DNA of 64,000 nucleotides from Planctomycetaceae bacterium (GCA_011525745.1 WYBU01000146.1:39368-103367); one strand, 5' to 3'. Shown: positions 1-9,080, counted from the stretch's first letter. Program-made: numbers and translations. Notes: generated from the sequence alone by a model not told the origin.

Positions 1-756
1 GAAGCCGATCCATCAGATGCTGAGCCTGTGACTCTTGCGGTCGGAACGGGCTTGTGAACGCTGAACCCAACCGCGACTGTGAGGGAGCGGCGGGTTGTTC
101 TGGCATGGAGCAACATGTCCGACGGCAACGGCTCTCCTCGAATCGTGTTTCTCATACACGTTCTGAGTGTGCGGCTTACCCCCTGGCCGGTCTTCAGCCG
201 GCCGGTGTTTGCCACCGGTTTCAACCGGTGGTGCTCGGGCTGCATGGATCAGTTCGTTTTCCCTTCTCCCTCCAGCCGGCTTCAGCCGGTCTTGCTGCCG
301 GAGCCGGTGAGACTCGATGCCTGCGATTCTCCGGAGGACCGCGAGCCAAGCCCGGCTGAAGCCGGCTGAAGGTAAGGAAAAGGTAGTCGATGTATTGTGG
401 CCAGCGTCCCACCAGCTAAAGCTGGTGGCAAACACGGGTCGGCTGAAGCCGACCTATCAGATGGCGGGTTAGCTGAAGCCGACCCATCAAAGGACAGGTT
501 GGCTGAAGGCGATCCATCAGATGCTGAGCCTGTGACTCTTGCGGTCGGAACGGGCTTGTGAACGCTGAACCGAACCGCGACCGTGAACGCGACCAAGGCG
601 GGAGCGTGAAGGGAGCGGCGCAACGATCGACTGCAACTGTTCGCCTCCAGCCGCGCTGCTCAAATTGGTTCTTTGCATGTGGTGCGTCCGGTTTCAGCGC
701 TCGACATCCAGCGGGGGAGAGACCGGAATCGAATAAACCGCGTGACGCGTGAAGCG
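1..756. repeat. Repeat-rich region without a gene
   Basis: I see no credible gene here. Bases 1-80 and 505-584 are an almost identical direct repeat ending in the AACCGCGACCGTGAGGGAGCG-like tail that recurs elsewhere in the window. Bases 437-526 hold three tandem 30-bp units built on GGCTGAAGCCGACC. Several palindromes of the type CCACCGGTTTCAACCGGTGG lie at about 209-427. The window edge falls inside a repeat copy, so the array probably continues upstream. Overlapping open frames on both strands are by-products of stop-poor repeats. Confidence 0.8.
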
Positions 757-1863
757 CTATTCCGTCAACCACGACAGCGTCATTTCGGCGTGGGCGATGG
801 CCGGGCCATCGTCGCTATAAACGAGGTGTATTCGGCCATCGGGGCTTTCGGTGAGCGACGGATAGGCGTAGCGGCCGTCGCCGTCGGCGACGATCGTCGG
901 GCGCGACCAGCTTTCGCCCTCGTCCCACGACACACGCAGCACGAGGGGCGCGCGCTGCGTGGGGCTGTCGTTGTAGGCGACGATCCACGCGCCGCTTGAA
1001 TGGCGCAGCAGGTCCAGGGCGCTGTCGGGATTCAGCAGATCGTGCCGCGGTCGCAGCGCCCAGCTTACGCCGCCATCACGCGACTCGGCCTGCCAGGTGA
1101 ACGAGTCGGCGCCGGAGCGGCGGGTCAGCGCCCAGAGCGTCCCATCGAATCGTTCTACAAGCGCCGCCTGCAAATTGGGCGGCCAGGTCAGCAGCAGATC
1201 GCCGTTGCGCCAGGTCTCGGCGTCGTCGTCGCTGATCCAGAATTGCGTGGCGTAGAGCGCCTGCACGTAGGCGGGCAGCACCCAGCGGCCGCCGCGCAGC
1301 ACGATGGGCTTGTTGCGGATCATGGTGCAGGGCGCGGGGATGACCGGGCGGCCGGACGACCAGGAGCGGCCGCCGTCGTCGCTGCGGCGCATGATCACGC
1401 GGCCTTCGCAGAAGGTTGTGCCGAATATCTCGACGTAGAACAGCCGCACGACTCCGCGGGCGTCGATATGCAGCACGCAGTTGGCATCGGACCGCCCGGG
1501 TTGATCGGCGACGATACGCACTTCCCCCCACGTTCCGTCCGGCGTTCGGCGGGCGAGGTAGATGGCGGTGTCGGCCGCCAGTTCGCGCGTACCGGCGCCC
1601 CAGGCGGCCAGCAGCGTGCCGTCGGGCAGTGCGGCGATCGAAGCGGTGTGGTTGTAGGGTTGTCGCAGATCGGCGGGCACGTCGATGTGGCGGAGGACGA
1701 ACGTCGGCGGATCGGTCGCGGCGGCGACTGTCAGAGGCGCAGGATCGGCGCCGAGGGGAATCGGCAGCAACGGCGCGGCCGTTCGCACGCATGCGGGCGC
1801 GGCGCCGAGGAGCATCGCCGCCGCGAGACTGTGCCACGTGTGCCGCGGGCTGTGACGGGCCAC
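757..1863 (-). CDS. Secreted sialidase/neuraminidase-like BNR-repeat protein
   Basis: 368 aa from a GTG start, with an N-terminal hydrophobic segment (AAAMLLGAAPAC) fitting a signal peptide, possibly a lipoprotein. Four Asp-box (SxDxGxxW-like) motifs are visible: RSDDGGRSW, ISDDDAETW, SRDGGVSW and SWDEGESW. Together with repeated blade-like segments they indicate a six-bladed beta-propeller of the exo-alpha-sialidase superfamily. In this family an Arg triad and a Tyr/Glu pair act on glycosides; I did not assign them here, so the substrate is unknown and the protein may be a non-sialidase BNR protein. It lies just downstream of apt on the same strand (17-bp gap). Confidence 0.8.
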   Translation of the reverse strand: MARHSPRHTWHSLAAAMLLGAAPACVRTAAPLLPIPLGADPAPLTVAAATDPPTFVLRHIDVPADLRQPYNHTASIAALPDGTLLAAWGAGTRELAADTAIYLARRTPDGTWGEVRIVADQPGRSDANCVLHIDARGVVRLFYVEIFGTTFCEGRVIMRRSDDGGRSWSSGRPVIPAPCTMIRNKPIVLRGGRWVLPAYVQALYATQFWISDDDAETWRNGDLLLTWPPNLQAALVERFDGTLWALTRRSGADSFTWQAESRDGGVSWALRPRHDLLNPDSALDLLRHSSGAWIVAYNDSPTQRAPLVLRVSWDEGESWSRPTIVADGDGRYAYPSLTESPDGRIHLVYSDDGPAIAHAEMTLSWLTE

Positions 1864-1880
1864 GGTTTCGACTCCGCGGG

Positions 1881-2432
1881 TCAGTCGAACTGTAGCACGG
1901 CGTGGACGGGATGGGGGGCGAGTTTTTCGCGGCCTTTGAGGAACGCCAGTTCGATGAGGAACGCCAGGCCGACGATTTCCCCGCCGCTCGGCAGGACCAG
2001 ATCGAGGCAGGCTTTCATCGTTCCGCCGGTGGCGAGCAGGTCGTCAACGAGCAAAACGCGGCTGCCTTTGGGGACGGCGTCGTGGTGGATTTCGAGGGAG
2101 TCGAGGCCGTATTCGAGATCGTAATCGACTCGCCGGGTCTTGCGCGGGAGCTTGCCCTTCTTGCGGATCGGCACGAAGCCGGCGGAGAGGTTCCGCGCGA
2201 CGGTCATGGCGAAGATGAACCCGCGTGATTCGGCGCCGATGACCAGGTCGATGTGCGTATTCCTGAACGGCTGGGTGAGGAATTCGACGGCCATGGACAG
2301 GGCGGCCGGATCGGCGAGCAGGGGTGTGATGTCCTTGAAGACGATGCCGGGCTTGGGGAAGTCGGGGACGTCGCGGATGTAGCGCACCAGGTCGGCGACG
2401 CCGGAGAATTCGCACAGGGAGCGGTTTTGCAT
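1881..2432 (-). CDS. apt: Adenine phosphoribosyltransferase
   Basis: 183 aa, normal family length, from ATG at 2432 (MQNRSLCEFSG). Converts adenine and PRPP to AMP in cytosolic purine salvage. The PRPP-binding signature VLLVDDLLATGGT is intact, as are the N-terminal DVPDFPKPGIVFKDITPLL block and the GAESRGFIFA loop typical of Apt. The longer open frame upstream of 2432 is low-complexity repeat translation and was not used. The sialidase-like gene follows after 17 bp, so the two may be co-transcribed. Confidence 0.95.
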   Translation of the reverse strand: MQNRSLCEFSGVADLVRYIRDVPDFPKPGIVFKDITPLLADPAALSMAVEFLTQPFRNTHIDLVIGAESRGFIFAMTVARNLSAGFVPIRKKGKLPRKTRRVDYDLEYGLDSLEIHHDAVPKGSRVLLVDDLLATGGTMKACLDLVLPSGGEIVGLAFLIELAFLKGREKLAPHPVHAVLQFD

Positions 2433-2846
2433 GGAGCGGGTCCTCGCGGCGCGGACTCGGCGGCAGCTCCGGCCTGAACAGTCATTGTAACGGGTGGGAA
2501 AATCGAAAGTCGAAAGTCGAAAGAAAACGTCAAAAAGCCGAAAAGTCGAAACAAGGGCGAGCGAACAGGGAACAGGGAACAGCAGAGCGCGACGGGGCGA
2601 CGAAGGGGCAGTGAGTCGGAATAGGAAAGCTCGCGAGGAGGCGCGCGAGCGCGGAGGGCTGGAATCGCGCCTGCACGGGATTGACGGCTTTCGCTGAAAG
2701 CTGAATGCCGACGGTTGAACCCCATGCTGACAACTGAAGACGGACACCCGGCAACTGTTGCCGGCTGACGGTTGATGGCTTCGACCGCTATTCGGCGCGC
2801 GGAGGGGGCGCGCGGGGCGGGGTTCGGCGCATCGCGTCATGGCGTC
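2433..2846. repeat. Intergenic region with 7-bp-period tracts
   Basis: No gene seen. Around 2495-2560 the plus strand repeats GAAAGTC-like heptamers. About 2660-2690 carries a diverged copy of the TTCCCGCCTGCGCGGGAATGACGG-type palindrome. 2690-2785 has GCTGAxxGCTGACGG-like degenerate repeats similar to those at about 57930-57985. Confidence 0.6.
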
Positions 2847-3185
2847 TCAGCGGGACTTTTCGAGGTTGTCGAGCGCGGCGGTGAACGTCAGCGTGGTCCC
2901 GGCGGATTCCTTGACCTTGACCTTGACGCGGCCTTTGCGGGCCAGTTCGTCGCGCTCGGACTCGCTGGTGATCCAGGCGATTTCGGCACGAATCTTCGGA
3001 TCGCCGCGGAAGAACAGTTCCTGCAATCGCCGCTTGACCGGGCCGGAAGTGCGGCCGCGGTCGTCGTCCCACTGCGACCAGTGGGGCACGGGACCGGGTC
3101 GGCGGACGCGGATGGCGGTGCCGCTGGCAATGTGCTTGACGGCGGTAATGGGGCTGGAACCGGAACCGATCGGCGACAGGCTCAT
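2847..3185 (-). CDS. Conserved hypothetical small protein
   Basis: 112 aa from ATG at 3185 (MSLSPIGSGSSPITAVKH). The protein is basic and soluble, with no signal peptide or membrane segment. It contains a PVPHWSQWDDDRGRTSG block and a C-terminal Lys-rich beta-like stretch (GRVKVKVKES). The regular codon bias across the frame and the well-defined start suggest a real gene. I do not recognise the family. The longer frame starting at 3332 adds Arg-rich sequence that looks non-coding. Confidence 0.6.
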   Translation of the reverse strand: MSLSPIGSGSSPITAVKHIASGTAIRVRRPGPVPHWSQWDDDRGRTSGPVKRRLQELFFRGDPKIRAEIAWITSESERDELARKGRVKVKVKESAGTTLTFTAALDNLEKSR

Positions 3186-3502
3186 GATGACGGATTCTCC
3201 TTGCGCGGGCGGCGCCCGGGCCGCGCCCGCCTGTACCAACACCTGTTTGTGCAGCGGGGGGCTACGACGGCGCTCCCGTTTGCGGCTGGCTGCCGCACGT
3301 CGTCGAAGTGGTGCGTTGAGCGAGCACCCCACTCACCCGGAGGCGGCCGCCCCGGCGGGCGGCGTGGCGTGGCCTCCAGTCTTTAGTTTATAAGCGGCGG
3401 GATGGGGTTACAAGGGGAGCGTCGAAAGTCGAAGTGGAACGCCGAAACGTCGAAGCGCCAGGAACTTGAGACGGCGGGGTACGATGGAGGGGGGAGACGG
3501 AG
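3186..3502. other. Intergenic region, no gene seen
   Basis: About 320 bp between the small minus-strand gene and the peptidase on the plus strand, so it should hold divergent promoters. No clear promoter was recognised. A short GTCGAAA/GTCGAAG heptamer-like tract lies at about 3418-3470. Confidence 0.5.
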
Positions 3503-4588
3503 ATGGATCGGGTTCGCGATGGCGCCGGTGCGGGGACGCCGCCGGATCGGGGGGCGCGGGGGTGGTTGTCCATGTTTCCGCGGGGGCGGCGAATGTGGCG
3601 TCGTGTCGCGATCCTGTGGAGTGTATTGCTGTTTGTGGCGTTGTCGGGGACCGCGTGCGTGGTGTGGATGCCGGGACGATCGTGGAACGGGCCGCTTCGG
3701 CCGCTCAGCGACGGGCAACGTGCGGTTTGCGCGCGGCTGGAGGGCCACGTGCACGTGCTGGCGGGGGACATCGGCGAGCGCAACACCGCCACGCACGCGG
3801 CGCTGCTGCGGACGGCCGACTACATCGAGCGGACGTTCGGCGAGGCGGGGTACTCGGTCGCGCGGCAGGAGTTTCGGGCCGAGGGTCGGCCGGTGTGCAA
3901 TCTGGAGGTCGAGCTTCGCGGAACGAGCCGGGCGGAAGAGATTGTCGTCGTGGGAGCGCATTACGACACGGTGTATGTCTGTGCGGGCGCGAACGACAAC
4001 GGCAGCGGCGTGGCGGCGTTGCTGGAGCTGGCGCGACAGTTCGCTGGCCGGCCGCAACCGCGCAGCGTGCGGTTCGTGGCGTTCGTGAACGAAGAGCCGC
4101 CCTACTTTCGTACGGATGAGATGGGCAGTCTGGTCTATGCGCGGCGCTGCAAGGAGCGGGGCGATCGGATCGTGGGGATGATGTCGCTGGAGACGATCGG
4201 GTATTACAGCGACGAGGAGGGCAGCCAGCAGTATCCGCCGCCGTTCGGTTGGTTCTATCCCGACCGGGGGCATTTCATCGCGTTTGTGGCCAACACGAGT
4301 TCGGGCGGCCTGGTGCGGCGGGCCGTGCGGGCGTTTCGCGCATCGGCGCAGTTTCCGTCGGAGGGGGTGGCCGCGCCGGGATTCATCACCGGCATCGGCT
4401 GGTCGGATCACTGGTCGTTCTGGCAGGCCGGCTATCCGGCGTTCATGGTGACGGACACGGCGCCGTTCCGCTATCCGTTCTATCACACGGAGGAGGACAC
4501 GCCGGACAAGCTCGACTACGAGCGCATGGCGCGGGTGACGGAGGGGCTGGTCTCGGTGGTGGAGGAGATGGGCGGTGGGCGGCGGTAG
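3503..4588 (+). CDS. M28-family zinc aminopeptidase, membrane-anchored or secreted
   Basis: 361 aa. The start at 3503 is preceded by a strong GGAGGGGGGAGA Shine-Dalgarno; an internal ATG at 3572 is the alternative. An N-terminal hydrophobic stretch (VAILWSVLLFVALSGTACVV) acts as signal or anchor, so the enzyme faces the periplasm. Predicted zinc ligands of the di-zinc M28 fold are all visible: GAHYDT, GANDNGSG, VNEEPP, SLETIGYY and YHTEEDTPDKL. M28 enzymes release N-terminal amino acids from peptides. The 3' end runs into a GAGCAGG-type heptamer tract. Confidence 0.9.
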   Translation: MDRVRDGAGAGTPPDRGARGWLSMFPRGRRMWRRVAILWSVLLFVALSGTACVVWMPGRSWNGPLRPLSDGQRAVCARLEGHVHVLAGDIGERNTATHAALLRTADYIERTFGEAGYSVARQEFRAEGRPVCNLEVELRGTSRAEEIVVVGAHYDTVYVCAGANDNGSGVAALLELARQFAGRPQPRSVRFVAFVNEEPPYFRTDEMGSLVYARRCKERGDRIVGMMSLETIGYYSDEEGSQQYPPPFGWFYPDRGHFIAFVANTSSGGLVRRAVRAFRASAQFPSEGVAAPGFITGIGWSDHWSFWQAGYPAFMVTDTAPFRYPFYHTEEDTPDKLDYERMARVTEGLVSVVEEMGGGRR

Positions 4589-4683
4589 AGCAGGAGAGCA
4601 GCAGAGCAGGTGAACAGGTGAGCAGTGGAGCGGGAAAGCAGGAGAGCAGGAGAGCAACTGAGCGGGAGAGGGGTCCGGATTCA
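4589..4683. repeat. Degenerate heptamer tract (GAGCAGG type)
   Basis: The plus strand runs in 7-bp register with units such as AGCAGGA, GAGCAGC, AGAGCAG and GTGAACA for roughly 85 bp, directly after the peptidase stop codon and before the aldolase 3' end. It belongs to the same class of 7-bp-period sequence seen at many gene ends in this window, but with a different core. Confidence 0.7.
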
Positions 4684-5340
4684 TCAAGCCGGCGCTGTAG
4701 CTTCGAGCAGTTTTTTTCGCAGCGTCCAAAGTTCGCGGCGTTTGTCGTCGGGGATCGGGTCGGGCGCGCCCAGGCTTTTGGCCAGCAAAAGGATACGACA
4801 ATAGGTGTCAAGGATTTCGGCCCACCACCAGGCGCGTTCGAGCGAGTCGGCCCAGGTCACGACGCCGTGGTTCTTGAGAATGGCGGCGCAGGCTGAGTGT
4901 GCATGGGGTTCGATCAACGCGGCGAAGGCAGGAGTGCCGGGCGTTTCGTAGGGGACGATCGGCACGTCTCCGAGAAACAACTCCGACTCGGCGAGAATGC
5001 CCGAGGGAAGCGATGCGCCGGTGACGGCATACGCCGTGGCGTGCGGGGCGTGGCAATGGACGACGGCGCGCACGTCCGGCCGCGCGCGGTACAGGGCCAG
5101 GTGCAGCAGGATTTCGCTGGTCCGCCTGCGGCGGCCGGAGACCTGCCGGCCGGTCAGATCGACCACGCACAAGTCGCCCGTTTTCATGAATCCCTTGCTG
5201 ATGAGGGTGGGGGTACACAACACGCGGCTTGAGGCGAGGCGGGCGGAGAGATTGCCGTCGTTGGCCGCGCAGAAGCCGCGTTGGTACATGCGGGCGCCGA
5301 TATCGCAGATTTGACGGGCCAGACGGGATCGAGCGTTCAT
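4684..5340 (-). CDS. Class II aldolase/adducin family protein
   Basis: 218 aa from ATG at 5340 (MNARSRLARQ). Resembles L-fuculose-1-phosphate aldolase and sugar-phosphate aldolases or epimerases of the class II fold, which use a zinc ion to cleave or isomerise sugar phosphates. The zinc-binding HCHAPHATAYA motif, the downstream LKNHGVV histidine and the catalytic-region Glu in SEILLHLALYRARPD are present. Length fits FucA-type enzymes. The substrate cannot be read from the sequence and no sugar pathway genes adjoin it. Confidence 0.85.
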   Translation of the reverse strand: MNARSRLARQICDIGARMYQRGFCAANDGNLSARLASSRVLCTPTLISKGFMKTGDLCVVDLTGRQVSGRRRRTSEILLHLALYRARPDVRAVVHCHAPHATAYAVTGASLPSGILAESELFLGDVPIVPYETPGTPAFAALIEPHAHSACAAILKNHGVVTWADSLERAWWWAEILDTYCRILLLAKSLGAPDPIPDDKRRELWTLRKKLLEATAPA

Positions 5341-5438
5341 TTGTGCTCCGCGTTTGGCTCCAGCCTTTCGGCCGATTCCGCCGATGATCCTCAAAATTGT
5401 GCGCCGACGGGCCGCGCGGGTCCGTCAGGGAGGACGTC

Positions 5439-6704
5439 ATGGCATCCTCGGATGATACACGGCGGGATGACGAAATGCAGACGCCGGAAGATGCGGCAAC
5501 GGAACAGGATGTCGACGGCGACGAAGCGCCGGTAATTCATCAGTTCCTGTTCAACATTCACGGTTCCGATCGGACCGGGCTTCGGCGGCACGACGCGTCG
5601 CATCGGCGGCCGCATCTGCCGGTGCTGAAGGTCGTGCGGCCCGAGGATGAGGAGGACGACGCGGCGGCGCGCGATTCGCTCGACGACGAGGCTTCGGTGG
5701 AGATGGAGGAGGAGTGCGTCGAATCGAGCGGGGCGATGATCGGGCACTTCGCGGACGACGACGAGTGGGAATCGTCCGAGGTGGCGGCGCTGGCGCCGCA
5801 TCTGGTGGGGCCGCCGCGATCGGTCGAGCGCGCAGAGGCGTCGGATCAGGCAACCGCCGGGCGACCTGCGGACGATGATGCGGCGCACATGGACGAGCCG
5901 CCGGGGCGCGCGACCGTGAGCGTGATCGAGTGGGCCGGCGGCGATTTGCGCGCCTGGCGATCACAGCCGCCGGCATCGTTGGGCGCCGGAGTTCAACCGG
6001 AGAGTCACGCCGCGGCGGCGGCTGAGGCGGCGATGGAAGCAACGCCGGTTGTCGAGTTGGGTGGCAACATCTCGGATTCGGAAGCACCGGTTGTTGAGGC
6101 GACGGATTCGGAAGCGGCTATTAACGGATCGGTGGCGGAGGCCGTGGAGGCAAGCGAGGCGGCGCCGCCGTCTGAGAGCGTGGACAGCGACATGTGCGAC
6201 GCCGCGGCGGCGCATGCGGCGGCGGTGGAGCTTGCGGCGACCGCGGAAGCGACCGCAATCCACGGGCTGGAAGCCCGTGCCGCGCCGGAAGTCGAGCACG
6301 CGCTGGAGATTCTCGACGATGCCGATGCGGCCGGTTCGCTTGAGGCATCGCCGTTTTGGAATGAAGACGAGGAGTTGTGCGTGGCGGCCGTCGCGGGTGT
6401 CGCGACAGTCGCAAGCGCCCCGGCGGATGACGTTGCGATCGGCGCGGCCGAAGGGGACGAGCCGATCGAAGAGCCGCGGATGGCAGCGTGTGTCGGCGAT
6501 GACGAGGACGGCGTGACGGCGAAAGTGCCGCAGCGAGTGGGAAGCGGCCGTCGGATTCGCCGCAATTTCGAGTGGCGCCCGGGGGATCTGTTCGGCGACG
6601 GTCCCGAACCGGGCCGGCACAAGTTCAACTGGTGGCAGGTGTGGCGCACCGCGGCCGTGACGGCGGCCTGCGGCGTGATCGCGGTTCTGCTCGTTGCGAG
6701 GTGA
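5439..6704 (+). CDS. Acidic, Ala/Glu-rich protein with C-terminal membrane anchor (hypothetical)
   Basis: 421 aa from ATG at 5439, which has AGGGAGGA at ideal spacing; the upstream ATG at 5397 lacks one. The long N-terminal part is acidic, low-complexity and probably disordered. A basic segment (RRIRRNFEWRPGD) precedes a single C-terminal transmembrane helix (RTAAVTAACGVIAVLLVAR), predicting a tail-anchored cytoplasmic protein. Bases 6260-6283 are a CACGGGCTGGAAGCCCGTGC palindrome that is read through in frame as IHGLEARAA. I do not recognise a family. The next gene follows within 45 bp and is probably co-transcribed. Confidence 0.7.
   Translation: MASSDDTRRDDEMQTPEDAATEQDVDGDEAPVIHQFLFNIHGSDRTGLRRHDASHRRPHLPVLKVVRPEDEEDDAAARDSLDDEASVEMEEECVESSGAMIGHFADDDEWESSEVAALAPHLVGPPRSVERAEASDQATAGRPADDDAAHMDEPPGRATVSVIEWAGGDLRAWRSQPPASLGAGVQPESHAAAAAEAAMEATPVVELGGNISDSEAPVVEATDSEAAINGSVAEAVEASEAAPPSESVDSDMCDAAAAHAAAVELAATAEATAIHGLEARAAPEVEHALEILDDADAAGSLEASPFWNEDEELCVAAVAGVATVASAPADDVAIGAAEGDEPIEEPRMAACVGDDEDGVTAKVPQRVGSGRRIRRNFEWRPGDLFGDGPEPGRHKFNWWQVWRTAAVTAACGVIAVLLVAR
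6260..6283. repeat. REP-like palindrome inside a coding sequence
   Basis: Copy of the CACGGGC...GCCCGTG palindrome found at both ends of the transposase in ileS and in intergenic DNA (46589-46609, 57878-57896). Here it is translated in frame as IHGLEARAA within the acidic protein. Confidence 0.8.
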
Positions 6705-6746
6705 CCTATCGCCGCGCAGTTACACATCGACGATGCGCCGGCGGAG

Positions 6747-7337
6747 TTGCCGGCGGGCGCCCGGACGGTCGGCGAGGTGGTGCTGTCGGTTCGCGACCGG
6801 TTGTCGGGCAATGATCGGCTGGTCACACGGGTTCAGTGCGGCGGTTCGGAGTTGACCGACGAAGCGTGGGCGACGGCGATGCAGCAGTCGATCGGCGAGG
6901 TGGACCGAATCGATCTGCACACCGAGCCGCGACGGCCGACGGTTCTGGCGGCGTTGCGGCAGGCGCGGGAGGCGCTGGGCCAGGCGATGGCGTTGCGGGC
7001 GGTGGTCGCCGATGCACTGACGGAGGGGCGTCTGAGCGAAGCGATGGATGACCTGGGGGATCTGATCCGGCATTGCGCGGCATCACAGGAAGCGGTACAC
7101 GTCGGCGCCGCCTTGATGAACGTCGATCTGGACGCGCTGGCGGCGCGGAATGCCGAGCTGGGCGCGGGGGTGAGGTCGGTGGCGGAGGCGTTGCGGCAGC
7201 TCAAGGAGGCCCTGACGCAGGGGGATCATGTGCTGCTGGCGGACCAGTTGCGTTTCGAGTTCGATCGAACGCTGACCGCGTGGGACGGCGTGGTCGCGGC
7301 GTTGATTACGGAAATTGAAGGCGGATGCCCGTCTTGA
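6747..7337 (+). CDS. Hypothetical alpha-helical protein, start uncertain
   Basis: 196 aa from the TTG at 6747. Helical, with no signal peptide or membrane segment. The reading frame has coding character further upstream: from 6708 it reads IAAQLHIDDAPAEL and then joins the annotated start, with only an ATC available as initiator three bases after the stop of the preceding gene. Translational coupling from a rare ATC start is therefore possible. The 3' end overlaps the convergent PilZ gene by 32 bp. The family is not recognised. Pairing with the tail-anchored acidic protein suggests a shared role. Confidence 0.65.
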   Translation: MPAGARTVGEVVLSVRDRLSGNDRLVTRVQCGGSELTDEAWATAMQQSIGEVDRIDLHTEPRRPTVLAALRQAREALGQAMALRAVVADALTEGRLSEAMDDLGDLIRHCAASQEAVHVGAALMNVDLDALAARNAELGAGVRSVAEALRQLKEALTQGDHVLLADQLRFEFDRTLTAWDGVVAALITEIEGGCPS

Positions 7338-7671
7338 ACCCACCGAGCGTCTGCGTCGAGTGAACCGCCTCGCCGCGCAGACAGACCGGATCGCCATCCA
7401 TATCCACGCTCATCAGGAAGAACACGTCGCCGGGGAGCGGCTCGTGCGATTTGACGGTCAGGCCGGTGGCGGACACTTCCAGAAGCCTCCACGTGCGTTT
7501 GTAGGTTTTTTCGCCGAGCACAAAGGAAGCCTTGACCTCGCCCTGCACGGCGTAGCGGCGGTGGCGGCGGCGGGCGCGCGGCTCCAGCTCGGCGGATACG
7601 TTTCGGGCGATGACGCGCTGCCACTCGTCATAACCGATCGGTTCGTCCTGTAATGCGGAGCTGACCGACAT
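7306..7671 (-). CDS. PilZ-domain protein (c-di-GMP receptor candidate)
   Basis: 121 aa. PilZ domains bind cyclic di-GMP through an RxxxR motif and a downstream (D/N)xSxxG. Here the basic motif is visible at about residues 34-39 (RRRHRR) and EVSATG matches the second, with Glu at the first position, which may weaken binding. The single-domain architecture suggests an adaptor. Other c-di-GMP-linked proteins nearby are the HD-GYP protein (11273-11977) and the TadZ-like ATPase. Confidence 0.85.
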   Translation of the reverse strand: MSVSSALQDEPIGYDEWQRVIARNVSAELEPRARRRHRRYAVQGEVKASFVLGEKTYKRTWRLLEVSATGLTVKSHEPLPGDVFFLMSVDMDGDPVCLRGEAVHSTQTLGGFKTGIRLQFP

Positions 7672-7913
7672 GGCACGAACTCTCCATCTGTGGCGCTTCG
7701 GTTCCCGCCGCTTTATCGACTCGGCAGGTACGGGTCATGAGTTTTCGAAGCCGGTTCTTTCGATGAGCCGAAAAAGCGACGGCGTCGTCTGGAGGGCATG
7801 CTCACGTAACCGCCCGCGCCGGTCGATTTAACCGTTGGGGCCATGCGCTTCGCGGGCGGTTTGACATCAGTTGGTCGCGATCGTTGCACGCGCCGCCGAG
7901 GAGATCTAGTGCC

Positions 7914-9080
7914 ATGAATCCCATTCGCGTGTGCGTTCACGGTCTGTCGGATACCGGGCTGGACGCCGTTCCTGAGTTCAGCCTCGTATCGAACACGCGC
8001 TCGCGCGAAGAGCTGCGCAAGGCGATCGGACTGTTGCGGCCTGAAGTGCTGGTGATTGATCTGGACGCGGCGGGGGCGCAGGACGCCGTCGTCGAGTGCC
8101 TGGAGATCGACTCGGGACTGGCCGTCATCGGCGTCACGGGGCACAACGATGCGACGCACATGGTCGGCGCATTGCGCGCCGGCTGTCGCCAGTTGTCGAT
8201 CAAGCCGCTCGATCCGAACGATCTGGTGGTGGCCATTCGGCGCAGCCTGAACGAGAACGCGCCGCGTGCCGAGCGAGGCAAGGCGATTGCGGTGTTCGGC
8301 GCGGTCGGCGGCGCGGGGGCCACGACGGTCGCCTGCTATCTGGCGGCCGGGCTGGCCGAGGCGACTCGATCGCGGTCGCTGATCGTCGATTTCGATTTTG
8401 ACTTCGGCGGCGTGGCGCGGGCGTGGAACCTGACGCCGATGCACACGATCGGGGACATGGTGTCGGCTGGAACGATCGACGGGATAATGCTCGATCGGGT
8501 GGCGGTTTCGTCGGATGAGATGAACGGCGTGAGCATCGTACCGCGGCCGCACACGATCGAAGAGGGGCACGCGGTCGATGAGCATTTCATCACGAGCCTG
8601 ATCCACACGGCGCAATCGCACTACGCCAGCGTCGTGATGGACCTGCCGCGCAAACTCGATGCCGTGGTCGGCTGTGCGATGGATGCGTGCGACAAGCTGC
8701 TGGTGGTGATGCAGTTGACGGTGCCGTCGATTGACAACGCGCGGCGGCTGATCGAGGCGCTGACGCGGAACGGGATGTCGATGGACCGCATCGAGCTGAT
8801 CGTCAATCGCTTTCGCAAGAACGTGCATGCGCTAACGGTCGAGCTGGTGGAGAAGCAGTTCGGCCGGCGCGTGATCGGCGTGGTGCCGAATGATTACCGT
8901 TCCGTGACGCAGGCGATCGACATGGGGCAACCGGTGGCCGATCGCAATCCGGTGCGTTCGGCGATTCAGGCGATCGCGGAGCGGTTGGTGGGCGGGGGCG
9001 AGCGGGAGGCGCCGGCGGCGGAAGGCTGGTTTGCGCGGTTGACCGGAAAGGCGAATCGGGGCGCGGCGGCGGGGGCGTAG
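7914..9080 (+). CDS. TadZ/CpaE-like pilus-assembly ATPase (orphan)
   Basis: 388 aa from ATG at 7914 with GAGGAGATC upstream. Residues 1-115 resemble a response-regulator receiver fold (Asp at VIDLD, Lys at SIKPLD). Residues 122-370 are a MinD/ParA-type ATPase with a deviant Walker A (GAVGGAGATT, about 129-138) lacking the usual lysines, as is common in CpaE/TadZ. These proteins place Tad/Flp pilus machinery at the pole. No other tad/cpa genes occur in the window, so the system is elsewhere or the protein has another positioning role. Confidence 0.85.
   Translation: MNPIRVCVHGLSDTGLDAVPEFSLVSNTRSREELRKAIGLLRPEVLVIDLDAAGAQDAVVECLEIDSGLAVIGVTGHNDATHMVGALRAGCRQLSIKPLDPNDLVVAIRRSLNENAPRAERGKAIAVFGAVGGAGATTVACYLAAGLAEATRSRSLIVDFDFDFGGVARAWNLTPMHTIGDMVSAGTIDGIMLDRVAVSSDEMNGVSIVPRPHTIEEGHAVDEHFITSLIHTAQSHYASVVMDLPRKLDAVVGCAMDACDKLLVVMQLTVPSIDNARRLIEALTRNGMSMDRIELIVNRFRKNVHALTVELVEKQFGRRVIGVVPNDYRSVTQAIDMGQPVADRNPVRSAIQAIAERLVGGGEREAPAAEGWFARLTGKANRGAAAGA

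Noticed and set aside
7914..9080. Response regulator of a two-component system
   Set aside because: The receiver-like N-terminus is fused to a MinD/CpaE ATPase, with no kinase nearby; TadZ/CpaE fits better.
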